Source: Poecilobothrus nobilitatus (lineage: Eukaryota; Arthropoda; Insecta; Diptera; Dolichopodidae). From it: DNA of 64,000 bases. The notes below the pieces were generated by a model. It had not been told where the DNA came from. It did no database searches and saw only the letters and a program-made list of their open reading frames with translations. Positions 1-11,580 of this stretch are shown piece by piece. Every line of letters begins with the position of its first letter. Position 1 is the stretch's first letter. The stretch covers positions 142,548,660-142,612,659 of the forward strand of contig OX352772.1 of assembly GCA_947095535.1 (NCBI GenBank). Direction: 5' to 3'. Both the position numbers and the translations under genes were made by a program.

Positions 1-2010
1 GTTATCGGCATAAAAAAATTTTGTTAATCTTGGTATTACATTTAGTTCTTTAGCTAGAGAAGCGATGTATATATTGAAAAGATGTACAGAAAAGAGTGAA
101 CGCTGTGGAATGCCATTCTTAAGTTCAAGATGCTTGCTGTAATATCCGTTGACTGATACCGCTATCTTCCTGCATTAGAGGAAGTCTTGGATGTAGTTGA
201 TTATTTTCTTTCCTGTGCTCCAAATATTTAGTTGTCTTAGAACGCTTTCTTTTGTGACCCTGTCAAAGGCTCTTTCGAGATCACACGAAACTATATCTAC
301 GTGATCACTTACCGCCATTGCTTCACCTAAATAGTTATCGACTTCTTGTAGCAGTGTTGTTGTACTATAATGTTCTCTAAAGCCTTGAATTTCGTTATCT
401 ACCTTCTTATTTAACCACCAATTTAGGCGTTTAGCTACCATTTTTTCAATCAACTTGCTGTAGATAGCAGTGAGATATATCTGTACCTCTCTTGGTGCTG
501 TGGGTTCTTACCTTTTATATAGGGACCAGTTTTGCCATTTTCCAGGCTTGTGGTATAAGATCCTGTCTGTATAACTTGTTATAGAGGTGGTTTAACCTGA
601 TATGAAATATGGGTCCAGCTTCCTTGAGCATACTGTAGGATATTCCATAAAAACCGGGAGTTTTTCCCTTAAAATCTTTTAATGTATCCAGTATTTCTCC
701 ATTGTGAAATCATTGTCTGTGACCGATTTTGCTATTTTTCTGGTATTAAGACTTCGAATTGTTGTAACTTCTCTAACGCTATTGCTTTAGTTTGCACATT
801 TATGCACTAGGTGTTTATCTATTGCTTCTGGATTTGTTGTTATGTGATTATCAATATCCAGCATCATAGTTCCTCTGGGTGATTTTTTGTTTATAATCTG
901 TTTGACCTTAGCCCACTTATCTTTTTGATTGTTTCCATCTATGCTGTTTGCAAACTCTTCCCAGCATTTTTTCCGTTGTCTTCTTATCTCTCTTCTAAGA
1001 AGTCCGTTTTGTTTCTTAAGGCGAATAAGTGTGGGTTCGTTTGGGTTTCTCTTATATGAACGCCAAATTCTTTTATGTTCTTTCTTGAGTTCTTTCAAAA
1101 CATTGTTGAACCATTTGGGTTGGTTGTTATTCTTCTTTGGGCATGTAAGCGGGATGGAGTGAGTAGCCGCTTTTCTTATAGTTTTTGTTAGTGTGGCTGC
1201 CTCTTTATTGATGTTGTTTGTGCAGGGTTTTTCGCCTAGTATTTTATCTATAAATTTTCTATATGTTTCCCAATCAGCTTTGTCTTCTTTGAACCTCCTT
1301 TTTTGTTTTGACTGTTATTTTGATGTTGTTGATTGACTTGACTAGAATAGGGTGGTGGTCGTAGCCTTTTGGGTTTTCTCCTACAAGCCAGCATAAATTG
1401 TGAGAAATGTTGATGTGAGCAATGATAAGGTCTGGACAAGTGTGTGGTTCTCTGGGACTTATGAATGTGGACGAGCCATCATTCAGAATACATAGCGCTG
1501 GGTGATCATTGGTCCACTCTTCCATAATTTTCCCTTTCTCATTTAAGTAAGAATCGCCCCATATTTGGCTCCTAGCATTCATATCGCCATGAATAATGTA
1601 TGGTGTGGAAATCTGCTTGTTATTTCCTCTAGATCGTGTCTATTTAATTTTACACCATTTTGTAGGTAGACGTTGACAATTGTGGTGTTTTTTGGAAGAC
1701 TCGGTACGTCAGCTTTAATGGCAATCACCTGGATGCTTGTACTTATTTTTACTATTTCGTGTTTGATACCATTTTTAATTAACATGCCTACTCCTCTTAC
1801 TCTGTTGTTTGTGCGTGGCATTATGCATATGTAGTCTTTGAAGAATTCAGGCGGGTTTTCCAGCCTGTTATTTGTTTCTTGGATAGCTATTATAAGAGGT
1901 TTATACTTTACTATTAGCAGTTCTAAGTATGATCTGTTTCTCCAATATCATTGTATATTCCACTGGAGTATTAGGTGATGATTGTTTGTTGTAATTGGCA
2001 TTGTATTTCA
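1..2010 (-). pseudogene. LINE copy A ORF2 (endonuclease plus reverse transcriptase), broken and incomplete
   Basis: The endonuclease lies at about 2010-1274, with the GDMNARSQIWG motif near 1560-1590 that marks the APE-type catalytic core. The linker and RT N-terminus lie at 1098-787, a basic helical stretch. The RT palm lies at 453-1: a DLERAFDRV block near 270 (motif A), a PQ-S-LFN block near 90 (motif B, where the usual PQG reads PQR), and YADN at 12-1 in place of the usual YADD. The window ends there. Frameshifts near 1580 and 1250 and a stop at 175-177 inactivate it. Target-primed reverse transcription would be its normal role. Confidence 0.75.
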
Positions 2011-2524
2011 GTTTCTGGTATTTATATTTGTAACTTGTGTCATATCTTGGTTTTATAATTTTGGGTGGGTTATGGAATTATGGAATTTTATTAATTTACT
2101 ATGTCTTTGTCTGCTTCTTCAATTTCGTCTTGTAGTGTTCGAATAGTTGCGTGAAAGTCAATGCGGTCTGCTGCTTTTGGAAATTTTTATAAGTACCTTT
2201 CATTTTCTTGAATCCAAATTATTGATTTTTTGGTTTTATCGTTAACTAGCTGCAGTTCTGTTTCTTTGCGCAGAGTTTGATTTATACTTGGTTTCTTTTC
2301 TTTTGCACTTGTCATTCGGATATGGAATTTGCTAAAGTCTCCGGTATCTTGAATAACACTGATTTTTCCACTTGCCCTTTCGATCCATTCTTCAGTTTGT
2401 TCGATATATGTATGGAGTTTAGCATTACTTTCGAAATATATGATTTCTTTTCTAAGTCCGTCTTTGGGCTTTGAAAATCTTCAGTGCTGTCTTTGTTTAT
2501 TTATTGAAACATCTCAGTGTCTAA

Positions 2525-3985
2525 TTAGCTTTCGTTAAAGGTTGGGGTTATTTTTTCATTGCTTGTTAAAACTATTTGTTCCACTTCCATTGGTGTGATT
2601 TTGTTATTTGAAGCATGTTTAGTTAATTTAATTTTTGGTGCGTTATGTAATTGCACTTTGGCTAGTTGAATTTGTGGAGGGTTTTGATTTTTTGGAATTG
2701 GTTTAATTGATGTGTTTTGTACTATTCGGTTGGTGTATAGTTTATATTGTGGTATTTTTGATGCTTCTGATTCCAAGGAATTCGCATTGTGAGTTTTGAT
2801 AGATTTTTGGTTAGCCAAAGGTGTAATGCTTAGTTCGCCCTCTTTCATTGAGCGGGCTGGTACTTCTTCTTTTAATTGTTTATCTCTATTATTTTAAATT
2901 TGTACTACAATTTTCTTGTACTGTGGGTCTGTTTTAAGTTTGCGAACGACTTCTAGAATTTGCAAGGTGTCGTCATTTTTATTCTGTATTTCTTTCTCAA
3001 GCTTCTGCTGATTTTCTTTGAGAACTTGTGCCAATGTAAGTCTATCTCCTCTAGGGCTACTAGTATTGTTGTTTTGTGGAGCAATACATCTGTTGTTGTT
3101 GGACGTTGGTGTGATGTTTTGGCTGGTACTTTCGCGGAAGATTTTGTACGCATTTCCTTTGCTGCATCGTCTATCTGTTTTTATCTTGCGTACTTCTTTC
3201 TCTCTTAGGTACATTTGGCAATTTGGATCAGTTGGTTTTTTGATCTGCCTTTATACCTTCTTTTTGACAGTTCTTGCAAAGTTGTGTGGTGCATTTCTCC
3301 TTATCTTTTTTCATTCTTGAGTCCTCGAACAAAAATCACAGGCGGTTATTAGCGCTTTGCAGTGCTTTTCTCGATGATTCAGCTTCTGGCATTTCCTGCA
3401 TTTCATGGGATTGGGATAGAACTTCCTTACTTTGCAGTTGAGGAATCCGATCTTGATATCTTTAGGGGGTTCAGCCGTGTCGAAAGTGATGCTCAAGAGA
3501 CCGCTGTATTGTGGTATTTTGTTAGCCCGATTGTATTTGCGACCTGGGAAGCGGAACGCTTCTACGATGTGCGCGACTGGGTTATCTTTTTGTAGCTCAT
3601 CTAGTAGCTGCTGGTCTGTTAGTTGTTCTTCCACTATTTGCAGGCAGTTAGCTACTTCTTTTGAGAAATTTAGGCTCTTGATGTACTCCGCCTCAATCTA
3701 AGTTGTGTGTAGTACTGCAGTCTTTGCCAATCTTTCAGAAATTTTGCGGTTTTCTACCTCTACAGTTATGTTACCATCCCTGTTGCACTCTGCTATTACT
3801 GTAGATGAATAGTCTTTTATAGCTCTACTGATGGCAAAAATACTTAAGTTTCTCATGGTCTTGGTTTTGTCTTTAGGCTTGATGAGAATAAATCTATTTT
3901 CTGCCACGGACTTTGTCAATGGAGGAAATACCGCCATATTTTCGCCTAATTCATGAAAACGATTTGTGCCCCTCTCGAGAGCCAT
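2525..3985 (-). pseudogene. LINE copy A ORF1 (gag-like, zinc knuckles), broken
   Basis: The ORF1 nucleic-acid-binding protein would package the LINE RNA. Starting from the ATG at 3985, one frame runs to 2525 (487 codons). It is interrupted by stops at 3695-3697, 3308-3310 and just after 2894, which may be the true end or a third lesion. The N-terminal third (3985-3311) is an RRM-like region; the segment around 3340-3410 carries a CCHC knuckle (CRKCQKLNHREKHC). The tail after 2894 is rich in N, T, K and P, like that of copy B. All pieces keep one frame, so the damage here is by nonsense changes and not by indels. Confidence 0.75.
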
Positions 3986-4030
3986 TTCAGGGATTTCACT
4001 TCTCTAGCCCTAACTGTTTCTTTGTCCTGT

Positions 4031-5138
4031 CTTGTTTAATCTTAAATTCAGTATAATTACTTATACTAAATAAAAGCCTGTTCGTCTATGCCTTGGAGAT
4101 TTGTTTTCTCAGTATAATTTTACAATTAGACCCAGAAGCGAAAAGTGTCCCGTTTTTAGTTTGCTAGATTGTTGTTCTTGAAGGTATTTAGTTTTATTTT
4201 TTTAAACAATTGATTAGTCAACTTTGTGTTTTCAATTTGACGTCGTTTTAAAACTTTGTCCTATCTTCTCTTTTTACACGATTTAAAAGTTTTTATCAAC
4301 CTGAAAAAGCTCCTTTGAAGAGTATTCAATTCTTGAAAAAATAAATTTGTCTCTTAATTCTGTTTCGTTATTGTGACTATATACTTAATTATTTTTATTT
4401 AAAAGCATATGAAAAATTTTGCACAAAAATGTTACAAGGATAAGATTATTTTTTTCCAAATGCAATAAATGATTTGATTATTTTTAAATCAATTGTCTTT
4501 ACTTTAGAAAAGTATTTATATTTTGGTTAATGACAGTTAGGTCTTAACTGCAGGTGTTTTTAAATTTTTTTATACTATATATTGTTTATTATTTTGAATA
4601 GAAAAAAATAAAATAAAAAAATAAATAAAAATATTCAATTTTTTAATAAATTTTTTGCTTATTCTGTTGTGATTTTGTGTCTATTTTATTTTCATTTAAC
4701 ATTCATGTAAAAATTTTGCCCAAAATTGTTGCACTGATAATCTAATTTTTTTTTTTTTTATTTTGTTCAAACTATAAGAAATATTTTGATTGTTTTTAAC
4801 TCAATTGTTTTTATTTAGAAAAAAAAATTATATTTTAGTTAATGACCGCATACCGACTCGCATACCATTTACTATGCGAGTTTAGTTGAGACCATAGATA
4901 TATGACTATTAGATAGGCAGTGAAGAAAATATTTTCAGCCAATTTTGAGAAACAGCTGAGTGAGCCGTGCGTATGTATTGCTTTAGTTTCCTCAGAAATA
5001 GTTTCCTAAAAGTTGAAATTTATAGGAAATTTTTATTCTAAATGAATTTTTAAGTAATTTAAAAGTAACGTGCAATTTTTAATTTAAAAAGTTTAAAAAG
5101 TTTTTGAAATTAAATAAAAAAAGTGAAAAAAAAGTGAG
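4031..5138. other. AT-rich stretch without a gene
   Basis: No coding signal was found on either strand. The stretch may hold the 5' region of the P-like element that follows, including the short palindrome at 4856-4881. I could not identify terminal inverted repeats. Confidence 0.5.
4856..4881. repeat. 9-bp inverted repeat (ACTCGCATA / TATGCGAGT)
   Basis: The arms at 4856-4864 and 4873-4881 are exact reverse complements around an 8-base spacer. It lies about 260 bases upstream of the THAP exon start. It could be a subterminal transposase site or a chance hairpin; nothing decides between them. Confidence 0.6.
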
Positions 5139-6754
5139 ATGGAACGCAAATGCTGCATACAAAAATGTGGAAGAACACAGGAGTGTGGAGTTTCCTTTCA
5201 TTTGTAAGTTTTAATTAATTTTTTATTTAAAAGATGGTAAAAACTTAAAAATTGGATTTTGTATTCACATACATTTTATTTCTTGTACATATTACGCAAA
5301 ATAGTCTACTTGTTCATTTTTGTAATAAATAACTGATATATTGGAAAGTATTACTTTTTTACTAACAATGTAATAACTTAAAAACACTAATATTATTAAT
5401 AACCATTAAATTAAAATTACACTTCCATTAAGTACCTACTACTTTTTTTAATTGATATTAAAAATGCTTAACTTATTTTTTATTAGATAATAATCGTGTT
5501 TCTAAATAAAAATTTTAATTAAGGCGTAACATGTATTTTTTCTTAATTTATATGCTACTTATATGTTAAGAAGACCATTTTTAGAATCTGATATTTTGTC
5601 CAGTGACTATTTTTGATTGGCCGACTCTAATTCCAAATTATCCTAAAAGAGATAATGGTTGATCACCTATTAACTAGTATATATTATTGTTTCTCTTAAT
5701 CCTTCATCATATAAGCATATGAATGTATACATATATATTATGTACATAATATATAAATTCATACATTATTTTCAGATTTCCTTCTGAAAAATTTAAAAAA
5801 ACAAAATGGATTTATTCAATCCAACATTTAAATTTCAATCAGGAGAATTTACGAAGAAATCCTGGGTTTGCGACGACCATTTTCAAAAAAACTGCCTTAA
5901 GAAAAAGTTTTCTTTCAGTCGAGGAGTTTTAAAAATGGAATCGACTCCAACAATATTTCCAAATATGGAGCAGTCTGAAACGTAAGTTCAAAGTAATTAA
6001 TAAAATGAAAATTAATATCGTAATATTAAAATAGAAAATTTAATATTTTTTCACAAAACTGTATAGGATTTATTTAAGATTTTGCAATTTTACTAAAAAT
6101 ATTCATATTTAATAAAATTAAAAAACTTGTAGATGTAATCTTGAAATCTTATTTAACGAAACTGAGCAAAATGAATTTGAAGTTGACGAGTTAAATCAAG
6201 ATTTTTGAAATAATAATATAAGTAAACTCCACAGACCAGCAAATATCGCGATATTAAGTTAAAGTCTCCTAAATCAATTTGTAAAAAAAAGGACTCCAAA
6301 ATTAGTTTTTACGCCACGAACTGCTAAATTACATACAACGATAAAAAAATTAAAAAGAAATATATTTAAAAAAAATAAAAAAATTAAACTTTTGTCAAAT
6401 TCAAATTATTATTACCGGAAAACAATAATTTCCTTGGAAGGTATTATCTCTGATTTGAAAAAACGAAGTCTTATTTCAGAAAACGCGCACAACGTTCTAC
6501 AAACATCCGCAGAGTCTTCTACTTTATTAAATCAAATAAAAATTGGTAAATGTGGTAATAAATATCCTGTCGAAGTGCGAACGTTTGCAATGACATTGCA
6601 TTTTTATTCTCCCAGAGCGTACAATTATATTAGGAAGGTTTATACCAATAAATTGCCATCTCCAAGAACCCTTAGACAATGGTATGCATCCGTGGAAGGT
6701 GAACCGAGCTTTTCCAAAGAAGCTCCTTCGGTCATCAAATTGAAAAGTGCATAA
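5139..6754 (+). pseudogene. P-element-like transposase with THAP DNA-binding domain, degenerate
   Basis: The ATG at 5139 opens a C2CH THAP zinc finger (C-x4-C start: MERKCCIQKCG). Exon 1 ends at 5203 before GTAAG, and a candidate 572-bp intron (5204-5775) ends in TTTCAG. Exon 2 (5776-5981) has FPSEKF, the conserved W, then, after a one-base frame change near 5830, VCDDHF and a PTIFP motif that closes the THAP fold. A second GT-AG intron (5982-6132) leads to an exon ending in TGA near 6208. A separate open stretch at 6392-6754 has the YPVEVRTFAMTLHFYSPRAY block typical of the region after THAP in P-element and THAP9 transposases, then WYASVEGEPSF. No catalytic RNase H core is visible downstream, so the copy is truncated. 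Confidence 0.75.
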
Positions 6755-7841
6755 ATTGCATGGACTATAAGGAGATAAATTTAATGGTGAACCAACCAGA
6801 GAATCTTCGTAAAAGAAATCTTCTTATTTAGCATTCTGTACAAAAAAAAACATCTTTTAACTCTTTAATTAGAATTTCAACCAAACCTTTACGGAATAAA
6901 TTGTTATATTGAAAACAAACAATATCTAAAAAGCAAATTATAAATATGATTGTTTTTTTAAATTAAATAAGTTTAAATAAAAATCCTTTATACTTCACAA
7001 TATAATGTTGATTCCTTTATAATTTCTAAAAATAAGTTTTTAAAAGCAACGTATTATCTTATCTTTGCACCGCTACAGACGTATCCAATCATAACATTAT
7101 TTTATATAGCATTTTAATTTCTATTTTGATAAAGGATTTTCTAAAATTATATGAAATAATAATGGGTTATAAAATATTTCTTTATAATTTATTAGATTCT
7201 ATTACATTAATAATTACAAGCTGCTTCTGCTGCTTCCGGTCAATTAAGAGAAGAAATAGGATACGAATTCTTCCTCAAATTCGATTCTTAATGCAAGACT
7301 TCGAATCCATTTTTCACTTGCAAAATACGTAATAAAATGTAATCTTAAAAGTATACTATTTACTTACATATATATGTACATACATAATTCCTGTGATGAA
7401 CTTCGGACAGAGTATATTTTTATCAAATTTTTATATTTCATATTCAATATTATTATAATATATATTATCTTCTACACCTTGCAACTTCTTAAAAATACTA
7501 TTCTCTATGTTCTTGAACTTTGAATCCGGTTTGCTTTTCTGGTCAGTCAACTTCATCTTCATTAGTTCATTTAATATATTTTAAGTTAATAACTCTTACC
7601 AATATTTGTGTTTGGATTTAAAAAACACTAGTTAAAACAAAAGATTTTATAAATTCTTTATTATTCAATAAGAATTTTCTAACTTTTATTCACATGTAGT
7701 ATTTTCTTCTATTGATGAGAAAATGCTTTGCATTATTTTCAAAAATATAAACAGCTGAGTGAACGAAATGTATACATATTATAAAATGCATATGTGTTTT
7801 TTTGACTGAATAGCCCAAGATAGGAAAACACATAAGAAGAA
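6755..7841. other. Non-coding AT-rich stretch
   Basis: No recognisable gene. The short open frame at 7126-7332 has no family features. A 14-base match, AAACAGCTGAGTGA, occurs near 4950 and again near 7749 on either side of the P-like remnant; this may be a trace of element ends but is too short to be sure. Confidence 0.4.
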
Positions 7842-8600
7842 ATGAAACGACTATACCTAACTTCCCATCTATTAGTTAATATATCTATGGTTGAGACTCA
7901 TGCATTTAGTATCGATACATTTAAATATAAAGAAATAAAATGTTTTCTTTTAAAATTTGACAATAAATTAATATTCGTTATTCTAATTCCAAACCTCACT
8001 AAGGAACTTGGTATAAAGTATTTTTTATATTGCTAACTCCAAATAGAAATTTTGAGGAAATATTTATTGAAAATAATAATGTAATCCAATAAGGATAAAA
8101 TTTATATTGATAATAATGAAAAATATATAAAACAATTAACACCAGCTAATGATTGTATTAATAATTTAATAAATGAAAATAATAAAAATTGTAAGAAAAT
8201 AATAAAAAATAATTTTGAAATCAATGAAATTTTTCATATATTAAATGGAAATAATGTTGTAGAATTCCATAATTGTTCAATAAAAATCAATAATGTAACA
8301 TTTCTAAATAATGAAAAAATCATATTATTGCACCTAATTATTTAGACATTTATAATGTAAGCCTAAAATTAAATATTGAAGATATTAATATAAAACAAAC
8401 TAAAAATTTAGAACGAATTTATGAAATTAAAAATTAAACAAATAATAATTTATTACTTTCAATAATTTTCCCTCTATCAGTAATTATTATCATTGTAATT
8501 TTATATATTATAAGAAAACGTAAAATTTTTAAAAAGAAAGAACCAAAGGAAATTAACACAGAAAAAAAGAACAGGAGAATGTCCAACTTAACGATGGGGG
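7842..8600 (+). pseudogene. Retroviral envelope-like remnant (errantivirus type), broken
   Basis: Several plus-strand frames in series give a secreted or membrane-protein pattern: a short hydrophobic N-terminal part, an asparagine-rich ectodomain with potential glycosylation sites and sparse cysteines (around 8140-8310), then a strongly hydrophobic segment near 8455-8515 followed by a run of basic residues and a charged tail ending near 8600. A G-run (about 8593-8599) directly after it resembles the polypurine tract that precedes the 3' LTR in insect gypsy-type elements. Stops and frame changes disrupt it at least four times. The assignment rests on architecture and position, not on a diagnostic motif. 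Confidence 0.45.
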
Positions 8601-9147
8601 GATCAAATATCGCGTTAAATAATTTTGTTTTTGTTGTTGTGAAATTAAATTTTAAATTTTCTTTCAATGAGACAAATTTTCTCATATTGTAATTTAATTC
8701 TGGTCAATCTATTATTTTGTCAATTTTCCCATTCTTTAATTCTTCCGACAAAAGAAACTGCGCTTAATATTTTTCTCACCGGTAAATTATTAATTCCTCG
8801 AATTGACTATCATAATTCATAAACAAATTAATATCGCTTTCTCTCTTCCACTTCATTCGTTAATCATGTTATTATTATAATTCTTAATTTCTCATTAAAA
8901 GTTTTCGGGATAAATCAAATCGCGTTCAATAAATATTCTCACAAATTAAATGCTGATTTAAATTATGCTGTTATTTAATAAATGCTGACTATCATAATTC
9001 ATAAACATTTAATATTATATATTTAAATAATAAACTAATATTAAGTAAAATATTTAAATAATAAAAGATATATAAAACACCAAATTTTTTTTTTTGTTTG
9101 TAATATTTTAATATTTTTTTTTTTGATTAAATATCAAATAAAAATAA
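8601..9147 (+). repeat. Possible degenerate 3' LTR with internal 21-bp direct repeat
   Basis: The sequence follows the G-run after the envelope-like remnant and is non-coding. GACTATCATAATTCATAAACA occurs at 8805-8825 and again at 8987-9007. I cannot define LTR ends, because the second LTR of the element is not in the window. Confidence 0.3.
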
Positions 9148-9276
9148 AAGTCGCACACTTGTCATCAAAGTGTGACAAAGAAAAAATGTGACTCCAAAAT
9201 GTGCTAACTGTCCTGAAGCTCATCCTGCGAACTATAGCGGGTTACAAAGGAATTACAAAAGAGCTATATTTTAAAA

Positions 9277-9468
9277 ATGAATCGAAAGCAAACTAAAGTA
9301 CGTGAGTTAAATCCAAGAACCTCCAGAAGTTTTGAATCTAGTAAGGTTACTAAGGCCTTATCGTTTGCTCAAGTAACACAAGGTAGTGCTAAAAATCGAA
9401 CTAATACATTAAAGGAAAATAATACAAAACAAAGTAACGCGACAATGCAAAAATTAATTACATTATAA
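9277..9468 (+). pseudogene. Jockey ORF1 C-terminal remnant
   Basis: The stretch lies directly after the zinc-knuckle remnant at about 9195-9265. It encodes a basic, serine- and threonine-rich segment with AxSFAQVTQG, the kind of proline-poor tail that follows the zinc knuckles in Jockey gag proteins. It is 63 codons long and starts at an internal methionine. Confidence 0.5.
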
Positions 9469-9498
9469 TGCATATGATGTACTGATAATTACATTATA

Positions 9499-10330
9499 AT
9501 GCATATGATGCAAAATATGTTAAATACAATGGACGAAATCTCGATAACATTAAATAAGCTAGAAAACATATATAGCAATAGTTATATATGTGCAGAGTAC
9601 GAATCAACAAAATCTTACCTTCAAAACAAACAAAATCTTAAAGTTGGTGCTGTTAAAGGCAATATAAATAATCTTAGGTTCAAAGATCTCCTTAACCTAC
9701 TTGGAGATAGGTTCACTTTGGGAGGTGATTTTAACGCTAAACATATGGATTTCTAGATAAACCTCGACAAGAGGAAGAGACCTAAGAAAAGATATTAGAA
9801 AGTTGGGTTATCATCTTCATTCAACTGAACCTGAACGAAAAGATTGTTAAAAAACTAAATAAGCCCACTATCGTAAATAAATCAACAGATTGTGCAAGTT
9901 TTAAACAGGAAATAGAAAATAAAATAAATTTAAGAGCCAAAATAAAATCTTAGGAAGAAATAGGTAAACCTATCGAAAATTTTATCAAAATTGTGCAAAA
10001 TGTTGCATGGAATAATACAAAAGAATGTAAATATAAAGTAGCAGGTTATAATTATCCTAGTGATATCTTAAATATGCTTAAAACGAAGAAAAGAGCTAAA
10101 CGTAGGTGGCAACAAATGCGTGACCTAGCTGATAAAACGCTTTTAAATAGAATAACTCAAAATTATGTGGAAAATTTATCAGATAAAAAAGAAAAACATT
10201 ATCCTTTGTGGAAAGCAACAAAGAGTCTAAAAAACATATCTTGTAAGGTCCACCAATCAAGAACAAAGATGGTAAATTGGCAAGAAAATCAGGAAAATGC
10301 CGAAATATTCTCAGATTATCTCAGAAAAAA
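9499..10330 (+). pseudogene. Jockey ORF2 fragment (endonuclease and RT N-terminus), broken
   Basis: The open frame 9499-9756 ends with the endonuclease motif GGDFNAKH and then a stop. The frame from 9993 onward is the lysine/arginine-rich linker that leads into reverse transcriptase in Jockey elements. No RT palm motifs are present. The last 18 codons of the frame that ends at 10385 are encoded by Polinton terminal-repeat DNA, so the apparent protein end is a fusion artefact. Confidence 0.65.
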
Positions 10331-10445
10331 ATTGCATTTAAAGGAAATGAAAATAAAAAACTTGTTCTTTATCAAAGCAAAATAATGTACCTATCTACCT
10401 TCCTTGAAAAATGTGTAGAGTAAAAAAAAAAAAAAATAAGACTTA
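10331..10445 (+). mobile_element. Outer left terminal-repeat piece of Polinton element 2
   Basis: About 100 bases from TTGCATTTAAAGG to TAAGACTTA match the reverse complement of roughly 48793-48905 in element 2's right terminal repeat. The match resumes at 33508 on the far side of element 1. This shows that element 1 inserted into the left terminal repeat of element 2. The outermost part of that repeat is missing at the junction with the Jockey fragment. Confidence 0.85.
10440..10445. repeat. Target-site duplication, left copy (GACTTA)
   Basis: GACTTA abuts the left tip of Polinton element 1 and is repeated at 33508-33513 immediately after its right tip. Six-base duplications are the rule for Polinton integration. 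The unduplicated site is seen at 48793-48798 (complement TAAGTC). Confidence 0.95.
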
Positions 10446-11580
10446 AGTGGGTAATCCTGCACTTGGGGATGGGAAAAAATCATGCCATATCGCACCGAAG
10501 ACCATGCCCACTGACCTATATTTTGATTGATGGATTTAATGTAGGTTATTCTTGGTTAGTAGGTCGAAAATAAAAGGTTTTGTTTGTTTTGGTTTAGGTT
10601 ATAAGCATGGGTTATTAACTTATAAGTTGCAAGTGGTTGTATAGTAGGAAATGAAGGTTGTTGGTACTGTAGAAGTTGTTAGGCAAGGTTAATGAACTGA
10701 ACAAGTTTAGGTTATATGCATGGATTGTTAACTTATAAGTTGCAAGTGGTTGTATAGTAGGAAATGAAGGTTGTTGGTACAGTAGAAGTTGTTAGGCAAG
10801 GTTAATGAACTGAACAAGTTTAGGATATTTAGGTTTTTCAATAAATTCATTGATACTTTGTAATAGGATATAATACAAATAGAAAGATGATTTTTTTCAG
10901 GTCAAATGAAGTTTATTTTTTTAAATTGCGCAAAATCGCATGCTTAATAAAATATACCTACATACGTAAAGGAGATATAAAAGAAACGAAAAAAACTTAT
11001 TTTTATTATTTAATAAGAAAAATATTTATAGGTACTTTTGAATACGAAGATGTAAATAATAAAAATAAAAACAAAACGTAAACAAGAAGTAGATACAAAG
11101 TGTATTTGTGTTTATTAAAGAAGATCAATAATTGTTATAAGTTGTTATTATAGTTTTAAAGCTGCAAAATAAAAAAATAAAAATAAGAAAAATATGTTAC
11201 CTATTTTAGGATATGAGTTGTTTCTCTATATTCTATATTTTGTTCTAAGTACATATGAACTTAAAAAATATTTTGCATTCTTCTAATTTCTGTTTACCTG
11301 GTGTAAAATAAATAGTTAAAACTAGTTTGACTCTTTTAAACATTGTTAAAATTTGTGAATGCAGTAAAAATAAAAACAAAAGAAAGAAAAAAATTATATA
11401 ATTATAGGTAACAGATGCATGTAGGATTTCTTTTTTCTGTTCTATAAGAAGATTGAGAAAATAACCTGAAATCATCGATTTTACTTTGTTTTGTTATTAT
11501 TACGTTCCCATCTATGCTGTAAGAAATGAAAAAATAAAAATCAAAACGAAGTTAATTGGTTTTGGTACCTATTTTGTAAA
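10446..11580 (+). repeat. Polinton 1 left terminal inverted repeat
   Basis: The stretch pairs with 32425-33507 in inverted orientation over about 1.1 kb with scattered mismatches, up to GGTACCTATTTTG near 11565. It contains two 113-bp subrepeats. No gene is visible in it; the short frames at 10887-11081 and 11245-11475 are not conserved. Confidence 0.9.
10593..10818 (+). repeat. Two 113-bp subrepeats inside the left terminal repeat
   Basis: Units begin at TTTAGGTTAT (10593 and 10706), and a partial third start lies at 10819. Each unit holds the perfect 12-bp palindrome AACTTATAAGTT (10617-10628 and 10730-10741). The same arrangement recurs in the other terminal repeats of the window, which suggests a binding or processing site. 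Confidence 0.9.

Larger units (their letters stand above)
1..4030 (-). mobile_element. I-clade non-LTR retrotransposon (LINE copy A), cut by the window edge
   Basis: Reading the minus strand from about 4030 down to base 1 there is a gag-like ORF1 with CCHC zinc knuckles, then an APE-type endonuclease and then a reverse transcriptase that runs off the window at its catalytic motif. The order ORF1-EN-RT is that of I/Jockey-type LINEs. The protein segments resemble those of LINE copy B (52330-57840), for example FYPNPMKCRKC here against WYPNPIRCKKC there, so the two belong to one family. Several stop codons and frame changes show it is dead. The 5' end is not defined precisely; similarity to coding sequence stops near 4010. 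Confidence 0.85.
9150..10330 (+). mobile_element. Jockey-clade LINE fragment
   Basis: The fragment carries, in order, the last zinc knuckle of a Jockey gag (KCANCPEAHPANYSG near 9200), the end of ORF1, the endonuclease core (GDRFTLGGDFNAKH near 9700) and the basic linker before the RT (KKRAKRRWQQMRDLADKT near 10090). It stops abruptly near 10330, where sequence matching the terminal repeat of Polinton element 2 begins. It is therefore truncated at both ends, by damage or by rearrangement. Confidence 0.75.

Noticed and set aside
2960..3701. Plus-strand hydrophobic frames opposite LINE ORF1, such as membrane-like proteins
   Set aside because: They are antisense shadows of the AT-rich, lysine-rich gag coding strand.
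8434..8685. Minus-strand hydrophobic frame as a membrane protein
   Set aside because: It is the antisense of the envelope-like remnant, which has better supporting architecture on the plus strand.
10887..11475. Short frames inside the element 1 left terminal repeat
   Set aside because: They are not preserved in the matching right repeat and lack any family feature.
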